From contig BNXH01000017.1 of the NCBI GenBank assembly GCA_025999435.1, positions 1 through 34,083 on the forward strand: a DNA stretch of 34,083 nucleotides, in the 5' to 3' direction. Position numbers and translations under genes: made by a program. The stretch's first letter is position 1, and each line of letters opens with the position of its first letter. The DNA is from Bacteroidia bacterium (GTDB taxonomy: Bacteria > Bacteroidota > Bacteroidia > Bacteroidales > Dysgonomonadaceae). The notes under the pieces are model-generated. The model worked only from the letters and a program-made list of their open reading frames with translations. It searched no databases and was not told the origin of the DNA. This document shows, piece by piece, positions 16,202 through 24,691 of this stretch.

Positions 16202-18238
16202 TTACCATTTTATGTTTTCTAATTCGCTCCTCATTTGCTTCTTCAGATATTTATATAATCCCCATATGCAGAAGAAAGACAATATCATAATCCTTGAATT
16301 ATTTTTCTTTATTCTTTTATCGATACTTCTATAAAAGTCGAAATAACAGATAAATGATTTTATGTAACATCCAATGTATCCCAATGTGGCAATAAATGCT
16401 GTAAAAGTTAGTATATCCGATTCTATAATCATTTGTAATAACCAGAGAGTCAACACAGCAAAATATCCGATAATAGCTATCTTATAATTTTTGAGGAACG
16501 CGTAATAATAGCCCATCGACTCATTATAATCCAGACTTTTAATTCTAACATCGAAGAAGCTTGCTCCTTTTGTCTTTAACACACTCAATACAACGTCCAA
16601 TGTATCACCTCCATAGCCATATTGCTGATGATTTTTTGCTACGTCTTTTAACGCATCAACACTCATAGACTCGAGACTTGAGATTATAGATGGATCTGCA
16701 TTTAATGTTTCCAAAGCAGGAATTGCCGATTCGTCAATTATCATCTCATTGTCATATATAGCTTTTTTCTTTAAACCCAGTATCCTCCTAAAGAAATTGC
16801 CATAGGCTTCGGTATTGAACAGAGCTGAGTCATTCATGGCTTTATAGGTAAGGAACACACCCAAAGGAAATAATACCATCGAACTGAGCCACATGCCTTG
16901 CCATACAACCCATACTCCGTCACGAGCCAACTTATAGCCTACATTATCTATAATGTAGTAGATGATAAATAATATAACTGATACGACAACCGGCATACCT
17001 AATCCGCCTTTGCGTATGATAGCTCCCAATGGCGCGCCGATAAAGAAAAAGATCAGGCAAGCAAATGATAAAACAAATTTCCGATGCCATTCGATTTGGT
17101 GTAGGCGTATGTTTTTTTGCATGTTTATTTTTGGAATGACTTCCATCATATTATAACTGCTACTTTCGGCGTCACTTGCCGCGACGCTCATATACTGAGA
17201 AGTTTCCTCTAAAGTAAAGGAACTCATCAACGAATCGAAATTAACCTTATTTGGCGCTTCGCCTTTGCTCCGGACTACTTGATCTTCTTTATTTTTTTGA
17301 TATGAATCATTATTCCTATATGTAAGATATGTATGTTTACCCAAAAGTTTCCTGTCCTGTATATTTAGGCTATCCATCTTATTGTTTAGAGAATCTATAG
17401 AATGAGATAGCTTAGCTATATTTTTCGATATTTGTGTTCCTTCAAGATTTGCCTCATCCATTCTATCAAACCCGCTATCGAACGAAATAACAATTTCTTT
17501 CTCTACAAAATTTTCCCTGCTATATGGCACAAACTGACTATTATGACTTGCATTTGAGGTAAGATCTGCCTGGCGAAAATTGGCAAATCGCTGACCTGAA
17601 TAGAGATTTAACAATAGGTATTTTTTATCTTCAGTTACTCTCATTATCGCAGAATCGCAAACAAATACCGACATATTATCAAAACCTTCGGATGTATCAT
17701 AAATCATTAGATCCTTCAACATTTTAGTTTTAGGGTCTTTCTTCTTTACATACAAACTAAAATTATTTATACCGCTATAAAACGACCCTTCCGGAATATC
17801 TAACTCAGGTGATTTTTGCTTAATAGATATCATTAAAGATCTAAACTTTACCTGAATACGGGGCATAGCCTCATCCTGAAAAAAGAAAGCTCCAATGGAA
17901 ATGCATGCCACTAGTATAACTAATGGTCGCATAGTTTTTAACAATGAAACGCCCGAAGCTTTGATTGCTAATAATTCGAGTCGCTCACCTAAACTCCCAA
18001 ATGCCATAAGCGAGGCCAGCAGCAAGGATAACGGCAATGCCATTGGAATAAGATTAAGAGCTGCATATAGAAACAGTTCCGCGAGGACTGTGTTATCTAA
18101 ACCTTTACCCACAAAGTCCTCGACATAACGCCATATAAACTGCATTAATACGATAAACAAACATATAGCAAAGGTCATCATAAAGACCGGAATAAATGTT
18201 TGAATAATAAATGTATATAATCGCTTTATTCTTAGCAT
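16202..18238 (-). CDS. LptF/LptG-family (YjgP/YjgQ) LPS export permease
   Basis: This 678-residue inner-membrane protein belongs to the family that, with LptB, extracts lipopolysaccharide from the inner membrane. N-terminal membrane segments ([40 protein letters not shown] with [36 protein letters not shown]) flank a periplasmic beta domain (about 125-375). Three more segments follow ([56 protein letters not shown]). Enterobacterial LptF/G have about 360 residues. The extra 200 C-terminal residues here, including two hydrophobic segments near 575-630, are a Bacteroidota-type extension of unknown role. It overlaps or abuts ribBA, suggesting cotranscription. Whether it is LptF or LptG is unclear. 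Confidence 0.88.
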   Translation of the reverse strand: MLRIKRLYTFIIQTFIPVFMMTFAICLFIVLMQFIWRYVEDFVGKGLDNTVLAELFLYAALNLIPMALPLSLLLASLMAFGSLGERLELLAIKASGVSLLKTMRPLVILVACISIGAFFFQDEAMPRIQVKFRSLMISIKQKSPELDIPEGSFYSGINNFSLYVKKKDPKTKMLKDLMIYDTSEGFDNMSVFVCDSAIMRVTEDKKYLLLNLYSGQRFANFRQADLTSNASHNSQFVPYSRENFVEKEIVISFDSGFDRMDEANLEGTQISKNIAKLSHSIDSLNNKMDSLNIQDRKLLGKHTYLTYRNNDSYQKNKEDQVVRSKGEAPNKVNFDSLMSSFTLEETSQYMSVAASDAESSSYNMMEVIPKINMQKNIRLHQIEWHRKFVLSFACLIFFFIGAPLGAIIRKGGLGMPVVVSVILFIIYYIIDNVGYKLARDGVWVVWQGMWLSSMVLFPLGVFLTYKAMNDSALFNTEAYGNFFRRILGLKKKAIYDNEMIIDESAIPALETLNADPSIISSLESMSVDALKDVAKNHQQYGYGGDTLDVVLSVLKTKGASFFDVRIKSLDYNESMGYYYAFLKNYKIAIIGYFAVLTLWLLQMIIESDILTFTAFIATLGYIGCYIKSFICYFDFYRSIDKRIKKNNSRIMILSFFCIWGLYKYLKKQMRSELENIKW

Positions 18239-18405
18239 TAAATTATTATCTCAAAATCGACTACAAAAGTAGTAAAAAGAAAAATGTTCGTGTATATAAT
18301 CTCAAGAAAGATATTTATCTTAAATTTTATTAGTAAGTTTTAGATTGTATATGAGGTTCTTCCGCGGTATCAAATAAATTAAATGAATTATTTTCACTCT
18401 TGATA

Positions 18406-18437
18406 TTTGTATTATCAAAAATAATCTTCTATTTTTG
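18406..18437 (+). promoter_or_regulatory. Promoter of the tRNA gene
   Basis: TTTG (18406-18409), a 20-nt spacer and TATTTTTG (18430-18437) match the Bacteroidota consensus at both boxes. This is the best promoter in the window. The start point would lie about a dozen bases before the mature tRNA. Confidence 0.7.
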
Positions 18438-18456
18438 CACCCGCTAATGTGATGTT

Positions 18457-18530
18457 GGCGGGATAGCTCAGCTGGTTAGAGCGCATGATTCATAATCATG
18501 AGGTCCGGGGTTCAAGTCCCCGTCCCGCTA
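18457..18530 (+). tRNA. tRNA-Met (anticodon CAU)
   Basis: A 74-nt cloverleaf: acceptor GGCGGGA/TCCCGCT (G1-U72 wobble) with discriminator A, D stem GCTC/GAGC, anticodon stem CATGA/TCATG around TTCATAA, five-base variable region, and T stem CGGGG/CCCCG around TTCAAGT. CCA is not encoded. The paired 1-72 position argues against initiator tRNA. A lysidine-modified tRNA-Ile(CAU) is the alternative, but I favour elongator Met. Confidence 0.9.
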
Positions 18531-18541
18531 CAATGAAAATC

Positions 18542-18577
18542 AAGCACTTGCGAATTTAATTTTGTAGGTGCTTTTTT
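18542..18577 (+). terminator. Terminator of the tRNA transcript
   Basis: AAGCAC (18542-18547) pairs with GTGCTT (18568-18573) and a T-run follows. It starts 12 bp after the tRNA. Confidence 0.6.
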
Positions 18578-18580
18578 ATT

Positions 18581-18601
18581 TTGCATAAAAATTGCATAAA
18601 A
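18581..18601. repeat. Tandem direct repeat TTGCATAAAA next to the tRNA
   Basis: TTGCATAAAA occurs at 18581-18590 and again at 18592-18601, 50 bp past the tRNA. Such repeats resemble arm-type sites of tyrosine integrases beside tRNA attachment sites. No integrase or second copy of the tRNA 3' end is present in the window. From 18602 to 18789 I see nothing coding. Confidence 0.4.
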
Positions 18602-18789
18602 TATTTCTGAAAACAGCTTGTTTTAGCCCACGTATCCCATACCTACACCCTTTATTTCAATTGAACTTCTTTTTATCAGTTGAACCACACCCTCAAATAT
18701 AAGGGAATGGTATCTTATGTACAATTCTTGACTAAATTTTGAACACTGTATCTTCATCTATATTATATAATTTCTAAAAATTACTTAGC

Positions 18790-19465
18790 CGTCCCTTAAA
18801 AAGCCCACAAATCGACAATGAAAGGTAATTTAAGTCGGAATAAAGAGCAAGAAATCACTCTAAAAAACAGGTCAAAAGATGATTTCCATTTGTTGATCAT
18901 CCTTTTGAAGTTATAGGCGGCAGCTGCAAGCATGAAATTGATGCTGTCGCCTGTTATTCCCTTGTAAAAATTACCTCCCAGCCTGTGGTCTGATTTCACA
19001 TGTCCGATGGTTGGCTCTACGGATGCCCTGCGCCGGAAGTGTACCGGTTCACTCGAAGCGCAAGGTTGCGAGGGTAGGAAATCCAGTTGCCCGCAAAAAT
19101 ATTGATAGTAAAGATTCTCCGACCATTGCTCTACAATGCTTTCATCCAAAACGTTGCGGACATGCTTCAATATCAGCAAGCCCACCATCAACCGGATTGG
19201 TTTGGCCGGTGTGCCATTGTCCTGACAATACAGCGGACGAAAAGATGTTTCAAACATATCCCAAGCCACCTTGTTGGCCAGTATGTACAATGGGCTATCC
19301 TCCAGGGAGAAGAACAGGCTCTGCCGGGGGGCTTTTTTACCCGGTTTCAACATAACAAATCTGCAAGAAACTATGACTCTAAGGTACATATTCTTGCAGA
19401 TTTATGCAATCTTTTAATGATTTATTTTATTGATATATAATCGCTTATATGCTTTTTAAGGGACG
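18790..19465 (-). mobile_element. Internally deleted IS1182/IS5-type element (676 bp)
   Basis: The 15-bp perfect terminal inverted repeats are CGTCCCTTAAAAAGC (18790-18804) and its complement at 19451-19465. Between them lies a shortened transposase ORF. Full elements of this family are about 1.5-1.8 kb. The ends are intact, so the element could be moved in trans by a full-length relative. It appears to have inserted into the 3' end of a DUF3408-like gene (19467-19590). Confidence 0.8.
18796..19389 (-). pseudogene. IS1182/IS5-type transposase with in-frame internal deletion
   Basis: The ORF encodes 197 residues; a start at 19353 (MLKPGKKAPRQSLFF) looks natural. The N-terminal half is the DUF772 domain (GTPAKPIRLMVGLLILKHV, SIVEQWSENLYYQYFCG). 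After SSEPVHFRRRA it jumps directly to the C-terminal block VEPTIGHVKSDHRLGGNFYK and AAAAYNFKRMINKWK. About 200-250 residues holding the first two catalytic acidic residues are missing, yet the frame is kept across the deletion. A short Arg-rich match (HFRR/RRR) probably mediated it. The product cannot be an active transposase, though a DNA-binding inhibitor is possible. Plus-strand ORFs over this stretch are shadows. Confidence 0.8.
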
Positions 19466-19466
19466 A

Positions 19467-19590
19467 CTAGATAGTATCTATATCCTCCCTGAAGGTCTCC
19501 AGGTGGTTTAGGATGATATTTTCCACATAACTGCTGATCGTGGCTTTGGATTCATCCATCAGGTGGACGATACGTGGCAGTAATACCAAA
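19467..19590 (-). pseudogene. Fragment resembling a conjugative-transposon DUF3408 protein
   Basis: A minus-strand frame reads LPRIVHLMDESKATISSYVE then NIILNHLETFREDIDTI before a stop at the IS boundary. The pattern of a ribbon-helix-helix-like segment with ISSYVENIILNHLE is what I recall from the C-terminus of DUF3408 proteins in Bacteroidota conjugative transposons. It is only about 40 codons, cut at its 3' end by the IS1182-type element and with no recognisable beginning. If right, a conjugative element once occupied this tRNA flank. 19591-19785 shows nothing coding. Confidence 0.45.
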
Positions 19591-19785
19591 CTTAATTTAT
19601 GGCATTAAGCTTTATATATTATCACAATGATGGACTCTCTAAATCAGAAGCCTACTATTTTTTATAATACTCAAAAGTTATTTCTGACTCATATAACATC
19701 TTATCCTAATTGAAAGAGATACAAACCATAGTCAAATTAGAATTCAAATCCGAATAAGGTTCCAGACTCATTTTTATCATTCAAT

Positions 19786-20679
19786 TCTAAGTAACTGTTA
19801 GGAAATTTATAAAAAATAATTTGTAGCCGTCAAAGAGTCAAAAGAATCGTATAAAAATATTGGGTATCAGTTGTTTAAGTGGATATTTATTTGTAACATT
19901 AAGAATATCAACAACTTAAACTATAATGAATAAAATTTATCCGACCGACTTAACTGATACCTAGTGGCAATTTATAGAAAAGATACTAGATGATAGCAGA
20001 AAACGGCAACATGATTTACGAATTATCTGGAATTCCATTCTTTATTTAGTGAAAACAGGGTGTCAGTGGCGTATGCTACCTCATGATTTTCCTCATTGGT
20101 CAGCCGTTTACTTTTATTTTAAGAAGTGGAAAAACAGCGGAGTCTTTGAAGAGGTATTGGACGCATTGAATAGTAGAGAGCGGAAGTTACATAAAAAGAA
20201 AATAGAGCCAAGTGTTGGTATTATTGATAGCCAATCTGTAAAAACGGCACATACTTGCATACAAGATGTAGGTTATGATGCAGGCAAGAAAATAAAAGGG
20301 AGGAAACGCCATATAGTTACCGATACCCTTGGATGCCTATTATTAGTTCTTGTTCATGGAGCTAAAGGAAAGATAAGTTATGGGGAAGTATTAAAGTTAT
20401 TATAGCAGATGGTGGCTATAGCGGACAACCAATAATCGATTGGGTGAAACAACAATTTTCTTGGAGTTTGCAAATTATAAAAAGAGATGAGCAAAATAAA
20501 TTTAAGGTTCTACCTAAAAGATGGATCGTTGAAAGGACATTGGCTTGGATATCATATTCCAGAAGAAATTCCAGGGATTATGAGAAATTAACCGACACCA
20601 GTCAAGCTATAACTCAATTAGCCATGATTAGAATTTTCATTAATAGAATTTAATTGATATTTCCTAACAGTTACTTAGA
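19786..20679 (+). mobile_element. IS5-family element (894 bp) with intact ends, dead transposase
   Basis: The 21-bp perfect inverted ends (19786-19806, beginning TCTAAGTAACTGTTAGGAAA, and 20659-20679) enclose a single plus-strand transposase reading frame that is interrupted. Size and layout fit the short IS5 subgroups (IS427/IS1031-like). The outermost few bases may be target sequence rather than element. Confidence 0.8.
19926..20652 (+). pseudogene. IS5-family transposase, nonsense plus internal deletion/frameshift
   Basis: The frame starts MNKIYPTDLTDT, meets an in-frame TAG where a Trp or Glu codon is expected, then continues WQFIEKILDDSRKR and GCQWRMLPHDFPHWSAVYFY. The DDE blocks are IIDSQSVKTA (first Asp) and, after a shift near 20375-20390, IKVIIADGGYSGQPIIDW (second Asp) and WIVERTLAWISYSRR (Glu). 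About 20 codons between VHGAK and IKVIIADGG seem deleted, which moves the frame. Two independent lesions show the gene has been dead for some time. It lies directly upstream of nusB; its right end is 117 bp before the nusB start. Confidence 0.85.
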
Positions 20680-20761
20680 GAAAACCTTATCTTTATCAGA
20701 TAAAAACTAAGGGTTTGGAAAACTTCTTTTGGGAAAAGGTACTACTTTGTAAAAAAATGTT

Positions 20762-20769
20762 TACTTTTG
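20762..20769 (+). promoter_or_regulatory. nusB: -7 box of nusB
   Basis: TACTTTTG followed by GCG fits TAnnTTTG, with the nusB ATG 26 nt after it. No TTTG occurs at the standard -33 distance; TTTG at 20746-20749 is too close. Confidence 0.4.
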
Positions 20770-20795
20770 CGTTCCGAAACATTTTAGATTTATAA

Positions 20796-21722
20796 ATGAT
20801 AAACCGCGTTCTTATTCGTATCAGAGTCGTTCAAGTCTTGTTTGCATGCAGCCAGAACGAATCCATAGATCTGAAAAAAGCAGAAACAGAGCTTTTATTC
20901 AGTCTTCAAAAATCGTATGATTTGTATTTCTATTTCTTATCTTTAATGATAGAACTTACTGATGCGTATGCCCAGAAGGTAGATGCCCGAAAATCGAAAT
21001 TGCTTCCATCCGAAGAGGATATTAATCCGAATACAAAGTTACTCGAAAATAAGTTTATAAGCCAGTTACGCCAAAATGTAACATTAGACAAGTATATGAA
21101 AGACCGTCCTTTCAGGTGGTTCGAATATGAAGCTTTCATTCGTGGCTTACTGGAAGAGATTCTAAATTCAGATGCATATAAAGTATATGTAGAGAATACT
21201 TCGGACAACTATGAAAGCGACCGTGAACTTTGGCGTAAGGTTTTCAAACAGATTATATCAAACAGAGAAGAGCTGTATTCTATATTGGAAGACGAGAGCC
21301 TGTATTGGAATGATGATATCGAAATTGTTGAATCATTCGTTCTGAAAACAATAAAACGTTTTGAAGAAAGTAAAGGTACTAATCAGGAACTGCTACCTAT
21401 GTTTAAAGATGAAACAGACAGGGAATTTGCCGTTAAGTTGTTGAAAGAATCTTTATTGAACGAAAAAGAATATCAAACCCTTATCGATAAATATACAAAT
21501 AACTGGGAGTCGGAGCGTATCGCGCAGATGGATATGGTGATAATGCAGATTGCATTAGCAGAGATTATGAGCTTTCCATCTATCCCCATCAGTGTTACAC
21601 TGAATGAGTATATTGATGTTGCTAAATCTTATAGTACAGCCAAAAGTGCATCATTCATCAACGGTATTCTCGATGCTATAGTAAAGGAGCTTAAAGAAGA
21701 GAAAAAGGTAATTAAGAAATAA
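20796..21722 (+). CDS. nusB: Transcription antitermination factor NusB (long Bacteroidota form)
   Basis: This 308-residue protein binds boxA RNA with NusE/S10 and supports rRNA antitermination. The NusB fold occupies the C-terminal half (about 180-300: DREFAVKLLKESLLNEKEYQ, ERIAQMDMVIMQIALAEIM, PISVTLNEYIDVAKSYSTAK, SASFINGILDAIVKELKEE). The N-terminus MINRVLIRIRVVQVLFA also resembles the start of NusB, so the extra roughly 150 residues look inserted after the first helix. E. coli NusB has 139 residues; about 300 is usual in Bacteroidales. It heads a plus-strand run with yajC, with an IS end immediately upstream that has not cut the gene. Confidence 0.93.
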   Translation: MINRVLIRIRVVQVLFACSQNESIDLKKAETELLFSLQKSYDLYFYFLSLMIELTDAYAQKVDARKSKLLPSEEDINPNTKLLENKFISQLRQNVTLDKYMKDRPFRWFEYEAFIRGLLEEILNSDAYKVYVENTSDNYESDRELWRKVFKQIISNREELYSILEDESLYWNDDIEIVESFVLKTIKRFEESKGTNQELLPMFKDETDREFAVKLLKESLLNEKEYQTLIDKYTNNWESERIAQMDMVIMQIALAEIMSFPSIPISVTLNEYIDVAKSYSTAKSASFINGILDAIVKELKEEKKVIKK

Positions 21723-21769
21723 TAAGACTTGTCTGTTTGACACTTTCGTTCTAATTCAAAATATTCATT

Positions 21770-21777
21770 TATATTTG
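21770..21777 (+). promoter_or_regulatory. yajC: -7 box before yajC
   Basis: TATATTTG matches TAnnTTTG, 52 bp before the yajC ATG. The -33 match is weak. yajC may therefore have its own promoter in addition to read-through from nusB. Confidence 0.35.
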
Positions 21778-21828
21778 TAAATAGTTTGTAGAAAGTAAAT
21801 AATAGTTAATCAAATATCAAAATAACGT

Positions 21829-22164
21829 ATGACTTTATTAAATGTATTATTACAGACAGGCGCGGAAGGCGCTTCTGGAGGTTTGTTCGGAGGAGGAGGT
21901 ATGAGTATGATCGTAATGATGGTTCTACTTTTTGGAATCATGTATTTCTTTATGATCAGACCGCAGCAAAAGAAACAAAAAGCTTTGCAAGAAGCTCGTA
22001 ATGCCATAAAGGTAGGAGATAAAGTAGTTACAGCCGGAGGTATTCACGGTAAAGTGAAAGAGGTCGGAGATACTTCCTTCGTATTGGAAATTGCTGACAA
22101 TGTGAGAATAAAAATAGAAAAAGCATCAGTATACATTTCTGCTGAAGATACTCAGACTAAATAA
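21829..22164 (+). CDS. yajC: Sec translocase accessory protein YajC
   Basis: This 111-residue inner-membrane protein associates with SecDF to assist Sec-dependent export. It has a Gly-rich N-terminus (GASGGLFGGGG), one membrane segment (about 25-42, MSMIVMMVLLFGIMYFFMI), the family signature RPQQKKQKAL, and a small cytoplasmic beta domain (KVGDKVVTAGGIHGKVKEV). Length is typical. It sits between nusB and the YbbR-like gene with 106-bp and 29-bp gaps; the nusB-yajC-ybbR-coaE order is one I associate with Bacteroidales. Confidence 0.95.
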   Translation: MTLLNVLLQTGAEGASGGLFGGGGMSMIVMMVLLFGIMYFFMIRPQQKKQKALQEARNAIKVGDKVVTAGGIHGKVKEVGDTSFVLEIADNVRIKIEKASVYISAEDTQTK

Positions 22165-22193
22165 TTGAGTGTCGTATAAATCAAGTATAGCTT

Positions 22194-23186
22194 ATGAGCG
22201 ATACTAATGATAAAAAAGAAATAATTTCACAAGAAGTCAGAGCTTTTTTCAAGAATATTTCGTGGAAAAAAATTCTGACTTTTTTGTTTTTTTTACTGTT
22301 GTCTTGTGTTTTTTGGATGATGCAGATTTATCGTCAAAAATATGAGGCCACGCTCACCATACCCGTTAAGTATATAAATATACCGGATAGTATTGTTTTT
22401 GAGAACGAATTGCCATCCGTTATCAGTGCCCGTATCAGAGATGATGGGGGAACTTTGTTTAAATATCTTCTTACCCGCCGGAATGACTCAATGGTTGTCG
22501 ATGTCAGAGATGTGGTAAAGAGTACTCCCGATAAAATAATACAGGGACGTAACTTCGAACAATTAATACGTAACAAATTATTTGCTACCTCCGAGCTTAT
22601 CAGCTATACACCAACGCGTATGTCTTACATTTATGCATTGCTGCATGATAAGAAACTACCTGTAATTTATAATGGAAATGTAAATCTGGCGGGTGGGCAC
22701 ATGTTGATAGGAGACTTGAGTCTCTCTCCCGACTCGGTAATAGTATATGGAAGTAAAACGGCGCTAGACACACTGTTTTATGCTTATACCGTTTCCGATA
22801 CCATAAATAATGTATCATCCGAGCAAAAGGTTAAAGTAGCAATGAAGCCGATGCAAGGAATTAAATATGTTCCGGATGAGGTAGTGTTGACGATTCCTGC
22901 CGATAAGTTTGTAGAGAAAGAGGTCGAAGTGCCTGTTACATGCATTAATTTGCCAAACAACCTGTCTATAAAATTCTTCCCTTCATCCGTCAAAATACCA
23001 TATTTAGTCGGGTCGAAAAAAGAAGATGATATCACAAAAGAGAATTTCAGTATAACAATAGATTATAACGACATAAAAGATCTTAGCAATTCTTCTGTTC
23101 CAGTCCGTATAACAGATAGTCCTGATTATATACGTACAAAGATTCCGGTGCCGTCCGAAGTGGAATTTGTGCTCGAAAAACAGTAA
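22194..23186 (+). CDS. YbbR-like domain protein, membrane anchored
   Basis: This 330-residue protein has a single N-terminal membrane segment (about 27-46, ILTFLFFLLLSCVFWMM), placing the rest in the periplasm. YbbR-type beta repeats follow, with a typical YEATLTIPVKYINIPDSIVF and, later, VEVPVTCINLPNNLSIKFFP and PVRITDSPDYIRTKIPVPSE. In Firmicutes YbbR (CdaR) regulates the diadenylate cyclase CdaA; in Bacteroidota the role is unknown and no cdaA is in this window. It is followed 10 bp later by coaE, so cotranscription is likely. The domain call is good; function is open. Confidence 0.82.
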   Translation: MSDTNDKKEIISQEVRAFFKNISWKKILTFLFFLLLSCVFWMMQIYRQKYEATLTIPVKYINIPDSIVFENELPSVISARIRDDGGTLFKYLLTRRNDSMVVDVRDVVKSTPDKIIQGRNFEQLIRNKLFATSELISYTPTRMSYIYALLHDKKLPVIYNGNVNLAGGHMLIGDLSLSPDSVIVYGSKTALDTLFYAYTVSDTINNVSSEQKVKVAMKPMQGIKYVPDEVVLTIPADKFVEKEVEVPVTCINLPNNLSIKFFPSSVKIPYLVGSKKEDDITKENFSITIDYNDIKDLSNSSVPVRITDSPDYIRTKIPVPSEVEFVLEKQ

Positions 23187-23196
23187 TTTTCTTCCG

Positions 23197-23787
23197 ATGA
23201 TAAAATTAGGTATAACAGGAGGTATAGGTAGTGGTAAATCTACTGTTTCAGAGATCTTCACCCTGTGTGGAATTCCTGTATATATTGCCGATGCGGAAAG
23301 CAAAAAGCTGGTCGGCACTTCGCCTGTCATCAAGGAAAAATTAATAGACCTTTTTGGAGAAGAGTTGTATAACGAAAATGTTCTGGATAAGGCCTTGCTT
23401 GCATCGCACATCTTTAATGATAAAGAAAAGCTGAAACGGGTAAATGCAATAATCCATCCCGAAGTCAAAAAGGATTATGAACGTTGGTTAGAAAAAAACA
23501 AACATCATAAGATTGTCGCTCAAGAAGCGGCAATTCTGTTCGAGTCGGGCTTTAATAAGCTTATGGATAAAGTGGTTATGGTGTATACTCCTCTCGAACT
23601 AAGGGTACAGCGCACTATGGCTCGGGATAACGTACCTTATGAGAAAGTTTTGGAGCGTATTCAAAATCAAATGCCGGATGAAGAAAAAGTTAAACTTTCT
23701 GACTTTGTAATTGTTAATGATGGAGCCGGTTCTCTGATAGAGCAAGTTTTGAATGTTATACAACAACTGGAAAACTCATGCATATAG
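23197..23787 (+). CDS. coaE: Dephospho-CoA kinase
   Basis: This roughly 197-residue P-loop kinase phosphorylates dephospho-CoA, the last step of CoA synthesis. The Walker A motif GGIGSGKS (residues 8-15) starts the protein after MIKLGIT, and IADAESKKLV and HPEVKKDYERW match the CoaE CoA-binding region. Adenine-site residues include ARDNVPYEKVLERIQNQMPD. I chose the ATG at 23197; a TTG at 23167 would add ten residues inside the upstream gene and is unlikely. It is a middle gene of the yajC-ybbR-coaE run. Confidence 0.95.
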   Translation: MIKLGITGGIGSGKSTVSEIFTLCGIPVYIADAESKKLVGTSPVIKEKLIDLFGEELYNENVLDKALLASHIFNDKEKLKRVNAIIHPEVKKDYERWLEKNKHHKIVAQEAAILFESGFNKLMDKVVMVYTPLELRVQRTMARDNVPYEKVLERIQNQMPDEEKVKLSDFVIVNDGAGSLIEQVLNVIQQLENSCI

Positions 23788-23822
23788 ATAAATCATATCA
23801 GGAAATATTTGTAGCAAACAAA

Positions 23823-24683
23823 ATGAGAACTATAATATATATTCTGTTGGGATTTACATTGTTTAGTTGTAAGCCTTCCCAAGCAGATAAATCAAAAATA
23901 CTGACTGTAACCATCGATCCTCAAAAGTATTTCTTAAGTACAATTGTAGGTAACCATTTTAAAGTAGAATGCATTGTGCCTTCCGGATCGAATCCTGAAA
24001 GCGCGGATTTTACCCCATCTCAGATGATGAGCCTGAACAAAAGTCTCGCTTATTTTAAAATAGGATATATGGGAATAGAGAATACTCTCATCGATAAAGT
24101 ATCGCAGAGTAATTCAAACCTTAAAATTGTCAATTGCTCCGAAGGTATTGAGGTATTGGGGGAGCATAATTGTGAGGGAGACGATCACGATCACGGACAT
24201 GCCGAAGGTGATCCTCATACATGGAGTTCTATTAAATCGGCGAAAATAATAGCCGGGAATATGTATAAGGCTGTATTGGAGCTGGATAATGCAAATGCCT
24301 CTGATTATACCGCAAACTATAATAAATTATTGACGGAGATTAATCAAACGGATAGCATCGTTAAGTCTTATTTGGAAAAAGCGCCTGGTAAATCCTTTAT
24401 AATATATCATCCTGCGCTCACATATTTTGCCGAGGAGTATGGATTAGCCCAGTATGCTATTGAGTATGAAGGAAAGAACCCTTCTCCTTCTCAGTTGAAA
24501 GAGCTTATAGATAAAGCAAAAGAGGAAGGAATAAAGGTGGTGTTTATTCAACGTGAATTTGATGTCAAAAATGCAGAAACAGTAGCTCAGGCCATCGGAG
24601 CGAAAACAGTACAGCTCAATTTACTATCATATGACTGGAGTCAGGAAATGATTAACATTGCAAAAGCTCTTGCTCAAGAGTAA
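23823..24683 (+). CDS. Metal ABC transporter substrate-binding lipoprotein (ZnuA/TroA family)
   Basis: This roughly 286-residue lipoprotein captures Zn2+ or Mn2+ for uptake. The signal peptide MRTIIYILLGFTLFSC ends at lipobox Cys16, which supports the ATG at 23823 over the one at 23778. A His/acidic loop (EHNCEGDDHDHGHAEGDPHTW, about 114-134) is typical of zinc binders. IIYHPALTYFAEEYGL carries a later His ligand and AETVAQAIGAKTVQLNLLS the C-terminal lobe. The first ligand position, often NPHxYEPTPSQ, is NPESADFTPSQ here, with Glu for His. An ATPase gene follows 8 bp later. No permease follows, so the transporter is incomplete locally. Zinc is favoured over manganese by the loop, but this is inference. 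Confidence 0.88.
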   Translation: MRTIIYILLGFTLFSCKPSQADKSKILTVTIDPQKYFLSTIVGNHFKVECIVPSGSNPESADFTPSQMMSLNKSLAYFKIGYMGIENTLIDKVSQSNSNLKIVNCSEGIEVLGEHNCEGDDHDHGHAEGDPHTWSSIKSAKIIAGNMYKAVLELDNANASDYTANYNKLLTEINQTDSIVKSYLEKAPGKSFIIYHPALTYFAEEYGLAQYAIEYEGKNPSPSQLKELIDKAKEEGIKVVFIQREFDVKNAETVAQAIGAKTVQLNLLSYDWSQEMINIAKALAQE

Positions 24684-24691
24684 AGAATAGA

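Noticed and set aside
19011..19440. Two plus-strand ORFs over the mini-IS
   Set aside because: They are antisense to the clear transposase reading frame.
18531..20760. Complete integrated element with duplicated tRNA 3' end
   Set aside because: I searched by eye for a second copy of the tRNA 3' segment and for an integrase and found neither.
23167..23196. TTG start for coaE inside the YbbR-like gene
   Set aside because: The Walker A motif is expected within the first 15 residues, matching the ATG at 23197.
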